Below are positions 6,434-13,149 of a DNA stretch of 21,302 nucleotides, one piece after another. Numbering within the stretch: the first letter of the stretch is position 1; every line of letters begins with the position of its first letter. The stretch lies in NCBI GenBank assembly GCA_036652035.1, contig JAVVWR010000053.1, positions 1 to 21,302 on the forward strand, read 5' to 3'. The notes beneath the pieces were generated by a model. The model did no database searches and was not told where the DNA came from. It saw only the letters and a list, made by a program, of their open reading frames with translations. The DNA comes from JAEZVV01 sp036652035. Lineage in GTDB: Bacteria; Pseudomonadota; Gammaproteobacteria; Burkholderiales; Burkholderiaceae_F. The position numbers were made by a program, and so were the translations under genes.

Positions 6434-7972
6434 TCAGCTCTTCTTGCCGGTCGGAGTCGCGGGAGCGCCGACCTGGGTCTGAACCTGGCTGGGGTGACGG
6501 CCTTCGACCTGCCAGCCGAAGGGCTCGAAGTCGGCCGATCCAGCCGCGGTGTTCCAGCTCGGCTTGCGTGCGGCGTAGATCAACAGCGGAATCGCCACGA
6601 ACAAGAGATTGCCAGCGATCAGGATCGCCACGAAGGTGGTCGGGCTGCCGACCGAGATCTGCGACGGCGGAACGAACGACAGAACAAAGGCGATCAAGGC
6701 ACCGATCAAGCCCGCTCCGGCGAAGAGCCACATGCCGATCGCGCCACCCGGAACCCGGTAGGGGCGCGCGGTCTTGGGTTCGGTTCGGCGCAGATGGATC
6801 GCCGCCGCGAACATCAGTAGATACATGATCAGGTAGAGCGTGACCGTGAGCTGGCTGAGGATCTGGTAGGCCGCCTGGACCGAGGGTAGGACTACGAACA
6901 TGACCGCCAGCAGCGTCACCACGAGGCCTTGCACCAGCAGGATGTTGCTCGCCACGCCGTTCTTGTTGAGCTTCTGGAAGAAAGGCGGCAAGTAACCTGC
7001 CCGGCCGACCACGGCAAGGCCGGCTGACGGTCCGGCTACCCATACCGTCACGCCGCCGATCACGCCCGCAAAGAGCGCGATGGCGATGGCGGATCCGGCC
7101 CAGGGCATGCCGTAGAACCGGAAGAAATCGTCGTAACCCACCAGCAGGCTTTGAGTCAGATTGATCTGGCTGTTGGGAACAATGATGCCGATCGCCAGTG
7201 TGCCGAGCACGAAGATGACGACCGTCATCAGCGACGAGATCAGGATCGCGATGGGGTAGTTGCGGGTCGGATTGTCGATCTCCTTGACGTGGATCGAGTT
7301 CATCTCCATCCCCGCGTAGAAGAGGAAGATGCTGGCGGCCAGAACCAGATTGTTGAAGTTGCTGAAGTCGGGGATCAGCTGGTCCCAGCCGATCTGGATT
7401 TGCAGCGGCTGGCCCGAGGCCAGGTAGATCAGGCCGAGCAGGATCAGGATCGTCGCCGGAATGATGGTGCCGATCAGGCCGCCCCACTTGCTGATCGTCG
7501 ATGAGGCCTTGACGCCTCGCAGCGTGACGAGCGTGGCGCCCCAGTAGACGATCAGCACGGCGATGATGGTGTAGACGCTGTTGCCGGCGAGCGCTTGGTC
7601 CCACTTCTGATTGGGCCCGACGAACGCGAGCGAGACCCAGGCAAAGGTGAGCACGGTGGGAAACCAGATGGTCGATTCGACCCACAGCAGAAAGATCGCG
7701 ACGAAACCCCAGCGTGGACCGAAGGCTTCGCCGACCCAGCGGAACACCCCGCCTTTCTGCGGCCAGGCCGTGGCCAGTTCGGCGGCGACGATCGAGACCG
7801 GGATCAGAAAGAAAACCGCGGCAAAGAGGTAATAAAAAATCGAGGTCAGGCCGTATTCGGCCTCCGCCGGCAGGCCACGCAGGCTGACCACGGCGGTGAC
7901 ATTCATGATGGCGAGCGTGACGACGCTCAGAGTCGCCTTCTTGGTGACGCTCATGGTGCTAGGGCTGGACAT
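6434..7972 (-). CDS. gadC: glutamate:GABA antiporter
   Basis: This inner-membrane exchanger brings in glutamate (or glutamine) and expels GABA. At 512 residues it is essentially the length of E. coli GadC (511). It has about 12 helices, the family motif SLRGLPAEAEYGL near residues 30-42, and WVGEAFGPRWGFVAIFLLWVE after helix 2. FYAGMEMNSIHVKEIDNP and a WVAGPSAGLAVVGRAGYLPP segment follow in the middle. The last 45 or so residues form a soluble tail, as in GadC, where it plugs the channel at neutral pH. Here the tail contains only one histidine (GRHPSQ). The start at 7972 has GGGAG upstream; an ATG six codons further in is possible. The gene lies 68 bases after gadB and 7 bases before glsA. 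Confidence 0.95.
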   Translation of the reverse strand: MSSPSTMSVTKKATLSVVTLAIMNVTAVVSLRGLPAEAEYGLTSIFYYLFAAVFFLIPVSIVAAELATAWPQKGGVFRWVGEAFGPRWGFVAIFLLWVESTIWFPTVLTFAWVSLAFVGPNQKWDQALAGNSVYTIIAVLIVYWGATLVTLRGVKASSTISKWGGLIGTIIPATILILLGLIYLASGQPLQIQIGWDQLIPDFSNFNNLVLAASIFLFYAGMEMNSIHVKEIDNPTRNYPIAILISSLMTVVIFVLGTLAIGIIVPNSQINLTQSLLVGYDDFFRFYGMPWAGSAIAIALFAGVIGGVTVWVAGPSAGLAVVGRAGYLPPFFQKLNKNGVASNILLVQGLVVTLLAVMFVVLPSVQAAYQILSQLTVTLYLIMYLLMFAAAIHLRRTEPKTARPYRVPGGAIGMWLFAGAGLIGALIAFVLSFVPPSQISVGSPTTFVAILIAGNLLFVAIPLLIYAARKPSWNTAAGSADFEPFGWQVEGRHPSQVQTQVGAPATPTGKKS

Positions 7973-7998
7973 GGTCGGCTCCCGGGTCCTGGGGTGAG

Positions 7999-8020
7999 GC
8001 CGGCCGCGGCGGCGGCCGGC
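7999..8020 (-). other. GC-only stem-loop between gadB and gadC
   Basis: Bases 7999-8007 and 8012-8020 are perfect inverse complements (9 bp, all G or C) with a 4-base loop. The structure falls in the 68-base gap between gadB and gadC. There is no T-run on either side, so it is not a standard terminator. It could stabilise the upstream gadB mRNA, attenuate transcription, or mark processing that makes more GadB than GadC. Confidence 0.6.
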
Positions 8021-8040
8021 ACGACAGCCTTGAAGCTCGC

Positions 8041-9423
8041 TCAGGTGTGGTGGAAGCCGCTGGCGCTAGCGGTGCCGGCCACGGTCGGGTGGGCCTTGAG
8101 GTAAGCCAACGCGGCCTTGAAGTCCTGCATCAAGAGGGCGGCGAAATCCATTTCGAAGCCGCGCCGGCACATCACCCGCATCACGGTGATGTCGGCCGCG
8201 CCGCCGTTGAGGGCGAAGGCCGGCACCTGCCAGCCGCGCAGGCGCAGGCGTTCGGAGACGTCGTACAAGGTGTAGCCGGGCTTGGCGCCGGGCTTGATCC
8301 GAAAGCACACCGCCGGGATGCCGGTCTTGGGGTCGCCGGTGCAGATGAACTCGTAGGGGCCCAGCGGGGCGATGGCCTGGGTCAGATACGCTGCTACCTG
8401 GTAGGCCGCGCCCTGGACCTTGGCGTAGCCGTCGCGGCCCAGGCGCAGGAACTCGTAGTACTGGGCGATCACCTGGCCGGCGGGACGGGAGAAGTTGATC
8501 GCGAAGGTGCCGACCGAGCCGCCCAGGTAGTCGACCTTGAACACCAGATCCTCAGGCAGCGCGGCGGCGTCACGCCAGATCACCCAACCGCAGCCCAGTG
8601 GTGCGAGGCCGTACTTGTGGCCCGAGGCGCTGATCGATTTGACTCGCGGCAGGCGGAAATCCCACACGATCTCGGGCGCGCAGAAGGGGGCGAGAAAGCC
8701 GCCGCTCGCCGCGTCGATGTGCATGTCGATGTCGAGCCCGGTGTCCTTCTGCAACTGGTCGAGCGCATCGTGCAGCGGCTGCGGAAATTCGTAGACGCCG
8801 GTGTAGGTCACGCCAAAGGTTGGCACCACGCCAATGGTGTTCTCGTCGCAGGCGGCGATCATGCGCGCCGGGTCCATCACCAGCTGACCCGGTTCCATCG
8901 GAATCTCGCGAATCTCAATATCCCAGTAGCGCGCGAACTTGTGCCAGCACACCTGGACCGGGCCGCAGACGAAATTGGGCTTGTCGGCCGGTTTTCCCTG
9001 TGCCTGACGTTTGGCGCGCCAGCGCCACTTCATGGCCATGCCGCCCAGCATGCAGGCCTCGCTCGACCCGATCGTGTTGGTTCCAGTGGCTTGGCCGTTG
9101 GCTGCGCGGGGCGCGTTCCACAGATCGGCGAGCATGTTCACGCAGCGCAGGTCGATCGCCGTGCTCTGCGGATACTCCTCCTTGTCGATCCAGTTCTTGT
9201 TGATCGACTGGTCCATCAGTTTGTGGACGTTCTCGTCCTCCCAGGTCTGGCAAAAGGTGGCCAGGTTCTGCCGCGCATTGCCATCGAGGAAAAGCTCATC
9301 GCTGATGATCTGGTAGGCCACATCCTCGCGCATTTCCTGGGCGGGGAAGGTGCTTGCGTTGGCGACTTGAGCCATCGCGTCAGAACCGAAACGGGAGTCG
9401 AGCGGAGAAGGCGTGCTGGCCAT
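8041..9423 (-). CDS. gadB: glutamate decarboxylase
   Basis: This cytoplasmic PLP enzyme converts glutamate and a proton to GABA and CO2, the proton-consuming step of acid resistance. At 460 residues it is very close to the enterobacterial GadA/B type, with nearly every block shared, for example NARQNLATFCQTW, INKNWIDKEEYPQS and FGVTYTG. The PLP lysine is K270 in ISASGHKYG, and the aspartate contacting the cofactor is D237 in HIDAASGG. The C-terminus ends GFHHT, keeping the penultimate histidine (H459) that in E. coli (H465) blocks the active site at neutral pH. The N-terminus is about six residues shorter, lacking part of the segment that becomes helical at low pH. The ATG at 9423 has a clear GAGGA ribosome-binding site. 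It is the first gene of the gad cluster proper. Confidence 0.97.
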   Translation of the reverse strand: MASTPSPLDSRFGSDAMAQVANASTFPAQEMREDVAYQIISDELFLDGNARQNLATFCQTWEDENVHKLMDQSINKNWIDKEEYPQSTAIDLRCVNMLADLWNAPRAANGQATGTNTIGSSEACMLGGMAMKWRWRAKRQAQGKPADKPNFVCGPVQVCWHKFARYWDIEIREIPMEPGQLVMDPARMIAACDENTIGVVPTFGVTYTGVYEFPQPLHDALDQLQKDTGLDIDMHIDAASGGFLAPFCAPEIVWDFRLPRVKSISASGHKYGLAPLGCGWVIWRDAAALPEDLVFKVDYLGGSVGTFAINFSRPAGQVIAQYYEFLRLGRDGYAKVQGAAYQVAAYLTQAIAPLGPYEFICTGDPKTGIPAVCFRIKPGAKPGYTLYDVSERLRLRGWQVPAFALNGGAADITVMRVMCRRGFEMDFAALLMQDFKAALAYLKAHPTVAGTASASGFHHT

Positions 9424-9527
9424 GATGTCCTCGTAAGCAGGGCGAAAACCGCGTATTCCGACACCGAGCCGGTGCGGACATCACCAGAGTTTGTCGATTC
9501 CAGCCTGCGCGTGGAGCTTGTTCGGCC

Positions 9528-9542
9528 TGAGTCGCGCACTCA
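9528..9542. promoter_or_regulatory. TGAGT-N5-ACTCA interrupted palindrome before gadB
   Basis: A perfect 5-bp dyad with a 5-base centre lies in the 131-base gap between the channel-like gene and gadB, about 105 bases upstream of the gadB start. Its symmetry suits a dimeric regulator. It also sits about 13 bases after the upstream stop and could be a weak hairpin at that gene's end. No T-run follows. I could not pick a convincing -35/-10 pair for gadB in the same gap. Confidence 0.25.
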
Positions 9543-9554
9543 ATCTGGGGGCGG

Positions 9555-10604
9555 TCATCGAGACTTGTCGTGGCCGACAAGAAGGCCGAGCTCCGCGGGC
9601 GCGCTGATCTCGGCGGCGATGGCGGCCAGAGCGTGGGTCCAGCCGCGCCGCGATTCGTGCCAGCGGATGCGCGCACTGACCCGGTCGGGAACCAGAGGGG
9701 CGGCGTTCGCTGCGAGTCGATCCCACAGCGCATCAAACTCGAGATCGAGCGTGGTGCTGTCCGTGGCGTTGCAATCGATCGTGGCGTTGTGCTTGCCCAG
9801 CGCAGCGGCCAGATCATTGATGGCCGCGCTGCCAATCTCCAGACTGACGCGGGCGTTGATGATGTGGTCGGGGCGCAGGGCCGCGCTGGCGAACGCGGCG
9901 GCTTCGAGCAAACAGCCCGCAGTTGCGGTCCACGAATGGCCGCGGATAAAAGACGGCATGTACATCAGTTCAGGGGCGGCGGAATGCGTGATCGCCAACT
10001 GCCGGAACCACTGTTCGCTGCTTGACCACAAGGCGGTCCAGTCGTTGGCGGCGCCCGGCGAATGCATCCACAGCAGAAGTTGCGCGGCGCTGGGTGGCTG
10101 ACCGGCTCGCGCGGCAACCCAGCCGACCTGATTGGCGCGCGCCTGCAACGCTGTCAGAAAGCCCGGGACGAAGGTGAAAAAATAGACCACCGCAATCAGG
10201 CCCAGCATGCCTTCGGCGATCGCGAGCCAGTGGCCGACGCGATTGTCGGGCGTGAAAAAGCCCAGGGTCGAGAGCGCCGAACCGCTCGCCACCAGGGCAT
10301 CGCCCAGGTTCGATACGCTGCCACTGGCCCAGTACAGGCAGGCAAAAGCCAGTGTCAGCCAGGAAAACCACACCACCACGGTCAACAGAACTTGCAGCGG
10401 CATGAACCAGTCCATGCGTGACTGGACCTGCTCGAAGCTGGCGTCGCGCCGCGGTCGCAAGGCCATCTGCACTCCCCACGAAACCGCGCGCAACACCGCG
10501 TCGTTGCGGCGCTGCGCGAGCAGGGCTGCGACCGAGATCGAGCGGAAATACAGCACGATCAGTGCCACGCCAAGAACGAAGACGGCGAGCCGAACCAGGT
10601 CCAT
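9555..10604 (-). CDS. putative ion-channel-like membrane protein of unknown function
   Basis: This 349-residue protein is not a member of a family I can name with confidence. The layout is visible: a membrane helix at about 3-20, a helix at 66-93 (LQVLLTVVVWFSWLTLAFACLYW), a re-entrant-looking stretch at 99-118 with SGSALSTLGFFTP, and a helix at 125-153. A soluble C-terminal half of nearly 200 residues follows. Helix, pore loop with STLGF, helix is the plan of two-helix potassium channels and resembles TrkH-type filters, so an ion channel is a reasonable guess. The start at 10604 has a strong AGGAGAAA ribosome-binding site. It is co-oriented with gadB, 131 bases upstream, and may belong to the acid-response unit, where charge-compensating channels are useful. 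It lies downstream of the degQ terminator. Confidence 0.75.
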   Translation of the reverse strand: MDLVRLAVFVLGVALIVLYFRSISVAALLAQRRNDAVLRAVSWGVQMALRPRRDASFEQVQSRMDWFMPLQVLLTVVVWFSWLTLAFACLYWASGSVSNLGDALVASGSALSTLGFFTPDNRVGHWLAIAEGMLGLIAVVYFFTFVPGFLTALQARANQVGWVAARAGQPPSAAQLLLWMHSPGAANDWTALWSSSEQWFRQLAITHSAAPELMYMPSFIRGHSWTATAGCLLEAAAFASAALRPDHIINARVSLEIGSAAINDLAAALGKHNATIDCNATDSTTLDLEFDALWDRLAANAAPLVPDRVSARIRWHESRRGWTHALAAIAAEISAPAELGLLVGHDKSR

Positions 10605-10676
10605 CGCTTTCTCCTGTTGCGGCCACGCTAGCGGTGATGGTTGTGGTTTCGCAAGCAGCTGCGCTGGGCCGCGGAC

Positions 10677-10708
10677 AAAAAAAAGGCGCCAGGGGGAGGG
10701 GCGCCTTT
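10677..10708 (-). terminator. intrinsic terminator after the degQ-like gene
   Basis: On the minus strand a 9-bp stem (AAAGGCGCC with GGCGCCTTT) and a 9-base loop run directly into eight T residues (positions 10684-10677). It lies about 50 bases beyond the degQ stop and is strongly directional, ending the protease transcript before the channel-like gene begins. Confidence 0.93.
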
Positions 10709-10757
10709 GTAAACGAGGACCGAAGTCCCCGACAGGAGGAAAGCGTTACATCAAGTC

Positions 10758-12218
10758 TTAGCTCAGCGTGACCGGCACGAAAACACGGCCGCCCTGGCGT
10801 TCTATCAGGATCGCGAGCGTTCCCTTACCGTCGTTGACCAGTTTGCGCAGATCGTCGATCGACTTCACCGGCTTGCCGTTGACCGACACAATCACGTCGC
10901 CCGGGCGGATGCCGGCCTTGGCCGCAGCGCCGCCGGCTTCCTGCACCAGCATGCCTTCGCTGCCGATCTGCTTGGCTTCCTGCTCGCTGAGCGGACGGAC
11001 CGCCACGCCGAGCTTGCCTTGCGGCTGTGCGTCGGCCTTGGCGGCCACGGTTTTTTCGCCCGGCAGTTCGCCAATCGTGATCGCGAGCTTCTTCTCGGCA
11101 CGGTCACGCCAGACTTTCATCTCGACCTTGGTGCCGGGCGCGGTGCCTGCCACCAGCACGGGCAGATCGGCCGAATCCACCACCGGCTGGCCATTGAATT
11201 CCGTGATCACGTCACCCTCACGCAGGCCGGCTTTGGCGGCGGGCGCATCGGGCTCGACCTTGCTCACCAGGGCGCCGGCCGGCTTGGTCAGACCAAAGCT
11301 CTCGGCGAGCTGCTGGTTCATGCCTTGCACGCCCACGCCCATGCGGCCGCGGGTGACCTTGCCGTCCTTGACCAGCTGATCCTTAACCTTCATCGCGAGG
11401 TCGATCGGAATCGCGAAGGACAGGCCCATGAAGCCGCCGCTGGTCGAGAAAATCTGCGAATTGATGCCGACCACTTCGCCGTTCATGTTGAACAGCGGGC
11501 CACCCGAGTTGCCGGGGTTGACCGCGACGTCGGTCTGGATGAAAGGCACGAACTGATCGTCCGGCAGGCTGCGGCTCTTGGCCGAGACGATGCCCGCGGT
11601 CACGGTGCTTTCGAGGCCGAAGGGCGAACCGATCGCAGCCACCCATTCGCCGACCTTGAGCGTGTTCGAGTCGCCGATCTTGAGTGAGGGCAGATCCTTG
11701 CCTTCAATCTTGACCACGGCCACGTCGGTCATTTTGTCCGAGCCGATCACCTTGCCCTTGAACTCGCGCTTGTCAGACAGGCGCACCGTCAGCTCGGTGG
11801 CGCCGTCAACGACGTGGGCGTTGGTCAGGATCAGACCGCTCTTATCGATGATGAAGCCCGAACCCACGCCGCGCGACTCAGGACCGGCGCCGGGTGCGCC
11901 AGGACCGCCGCGGCGACCGTTGGGCAGCGGAATGCCGAATCGACGCAGCATTTCCATCGAGTCCTCATCGAGCTGGGTCGGGGTCTGCTTGGCGCCGCGA
12001 ACGACAGCAATATTCACCACCGCTTTGCCGTTGGCTTCGACCAGTGCGGAAAAGTCGGGCAGCTGCGCACGCGTACCGGCGCTTTGAGCGGCAGCCACGG
12101 TGGTGGGGGCAGCGAAGGCGTCCTGCACTCCCGGGACCTGCGCTTGATAACCCGCGACAAAGGCGAGAGTCACGGCGGCGGCGGCCAGGGTCGGCTTCAG
12201 GAAACGCGTCTTGCTCAT
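10758..12218 (-). CDS. degQ: Do-family (DegP/DegQ/MucD) periplasmic serine protease
   Basis: This is a periplasmic protease/chaperone that degrades misfolded envelope proteins. Of 486 residues, an N-terminal hydrophobic signal (about 9-25, with cleavage near AFA-AP at 36-37) precedes a trypsin-like domain. The triad is H135 (TNAHVV), D165 (MTDVAVV) and S238 (GNSGGP). Two PDZ domains follow at roughly 285-375 and 395-480, each with a carboxylate-binding loop region. The loop before the catalytic domain is short and Gly/Pro-rich (NGRRGGPGAPGAGPE), more DegQ/MucD-like than the long DegP LA loop. The symbol is therefore a best guess within the family. It is last in the minus-strand block, ends at a strong terminator, and is preceded by a TTAA tandem repeat likely to bind a response regulator. 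A GGAG lies about 11 bases before the ATG. Confidence 0.95.
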   Translation of the reverse strand: MSKTRFLKPTLAAAAVTLAFVAGYQAQVPGVQDAFAAPTTVAAAQSAGTRAQLPDFSALVEANGKAVVNIAVVRGAKQTPTQLDEDSMEMLRRFGIPLPNGRRGGPGAPGAGPESRGVGSGFIIDKSGLILTNAHVVDGATELTVRLSDKREFKGKVIGSDKMTDVAVVKIEGKDLPSLKIGDSNTLKVGEWVAAIGSPFGLESTVTAGIVSAKSRSLPDDQFVPFIQTDVAVNPGNSGGPLFNMNGEVVGINSQIFSTSGGFMGLSFAIPIDLAMKVKDQLVKDGKVTRGRMGVGVQGMNQQLAESFGLTKPAGALVSKVEPDAPAAKAGLREGDVITEFNGQPVVDSADLPVLVAGTAPGTKVEMKVWRDRAEKKLAITIGELPGEKTVAAKADAQPQGKLGVAVRPLSEQEAKQIGSEGMLVQEAGGAAAKAGIRPGDVIVSVNGKPVKSIDDLRKLVNDGKGTLAILIERQGGRVFVPVTLS

Positions 12219-12249
12219 TGATTGGGATCTCCGATCGAGTGATTCGTGC

Positions 12250-12262
12250 GGGGCTAGGCCCC
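12250..12262 (-). other. small GC hairpin in the degQ leader
   Basis: GGGGC-TAG-GCCCC is a perfect 5-bp stem with a 3-base loop, about 32 bases before the degQ start codon. It could be part of the 5' leader or a remnant terminator of the upstream transporter gene. There is no T-run, so the role is unclear. Confidence 0.3.
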
Positions 12263-12288
12263 TGATGGAGATGAATGATGGAGAGTGA

Positions 12289-12308
12289 GACTTAACGATG
12301 ACTTAACG
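12289..12308. promoter_or_regulatory. tandem TTAA-core repeat, PmrA/QseB-type box upstream of degQ
   Basis: GACTTAACG occurs at 12289-12297 and again at 12300-12308, an exact 11-base period. Read as half-sites it is CTTAAC-N5-CTTAAC on the plus strand and GTTAAG-N5-GTTAAG on the minus strand. Each half matches five of six positions of the PmrA-type YTTAAK-N5-YTTAAK box, with the spacing exact. It lies between the VIT-like stop and degQ, about 70-90 bases before the degQ start. A 10-bp palindrome (AACGGCCGTT, 12305-12314) overlaps its end. An OmpR-family regulator of the same class is encoded 2.6 kb upstream. Confidence 0.5.
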
Positions 12309-12313
12309 GCCGT

Positions 12314-13036
12314 TTACGTCAGCATGCGGGCAATCACCACGCCAGCCACGCCGGCCGCGCCGGCGACCGCCACGGTTTGCGCCACGGTCGAGAGCACCGG
12401 GCGCTCGCCGATGCGCGCTCGCGCCACGCCCAGCGCGACCAGCAGGCCGACGGTGAGGCCGATGCAGACGATCCGGGCGGTCTCGGTCGGCAGAAAGGCA
12501 AAGGGCAGGACCGGCGTGAGGCCAGCGATCAAATCGGAGAGGAACATCCAGGCCGAATGCGCCATCAGGTCGGTGCGCGATTCCGTCGGAGCATCGGGTT
12601 TGCCGCCGAGCGCCAGCACGCGCTCCGGAGCGGCTTCAAGGTCATGGCGTACGGCGGCGAGCGTGGCGGGCGACAGGCCGGCTTGCTGCAGCCGTCCGAT
12701 GGCGCGGCCAATGGCGGCCTGCGGATCGGTTTGCACCCTCGCGAGTTGCGCCCTGCGCGCGCTTTGCGCCTGGTCACGTTCGGATTGGTAATCCAGAAAC
12801 ACCCCGGCGGCCATCGACACTGCCGCGACGATCGCGCCGGTGGCGCCGACGATCAGAACTTGTTCGGCCGAGTGCGCGGTGACGGCCAGGCCGAACACCA
12901 GGCCGAAGATCGAGATCGTGCCGTCTTCCATGCCGAACACGATTTCACCGAACGAAGCCTTGACCGAGGCTTGCAGTCGCGCTCGCCAGTCCAAGCGCGG
13001 CGGTGGAGAGAACGCAGGAGGTGGCATGCGAGGCAT
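12314..13036 (-). CDS. VIT/CCC1-family (Fe2+/Mn2+) transporter-like membrane protein
   Basis: This is a probable inner-membrane metal transporter, about 240 residues. The first membrane segment carries FGMEDGTISIFGLVFGLA, matching the family's DG(L/I)xxNxxLVxGxA helix. It is followed by VAAVSMAAGVFLDYQSERDQ, like the family SMxxGEYxSxxxQ helix. A soluble, charged middle (about 85-165) and three C-terminal helices complete the VIT plan. Some usual residues differ, for example S-I-F for S-N-F, so metal specificity is uncertain. The start is unclear: ATG at 13036 is used here; ATG 13027 and TTG 13066 are in frame and none has a strong ribosome-binding site. It lies 113 bases after the sensor-kinase stop in the same direction and ahead of degQ. 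Confidence 0.82.
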   Translation of the reverse strand: MPRMPPPAFSPPPRLDWRARLQASVKASFGEIVFGMEDGTISIFGLVFGLAVTAHSAEQVLIVGATGAIVAAVSMAAGVFLDYQSERDQAQSARRAQLARVQTDPQAAIGRAIGRLQQAGLSPATLAAVRHDLEAAPERVLALGGKPDAPTESRTDLMAHSAWMFLSDLIAGLTPVLPFAFLPTETARIVCIGLTVGLLVALGVARARIGERPVLSTVAQTVAVAGAAGVAGVVIARMLT

Positions 13037-13149
13037 CCGAGATGCTTGGCTGCGGTTGGTCGTCAACGCCGACAGGAATGACGCGAGCCTAATCGGGCGA
13101 CGGGCTTGTCGCGGTGCTTATGCCGGCACGGCGTCTCGATGTGGGGTGC

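Noticed and set aside
8047..10101. 684-codon plus-strand open frame antisense to gadB and the channel-like gene
   Set aside because: The opposite strand carries GadB with intact catalytic residues; the antisense product shows no domain and spans two real genes.
13037..13066. TTG start for the VIT-like gene
   Set aside because: No ribosome-binding site and ATG codons lie 10 and 13 codons further in; still not fully excluded.
13097..13112. GCGAC/GTCGC hairpin between kinase and VIT-like gene
   Set aside because: A 5-bp stem with no T-run; expected by chance at this GC content.
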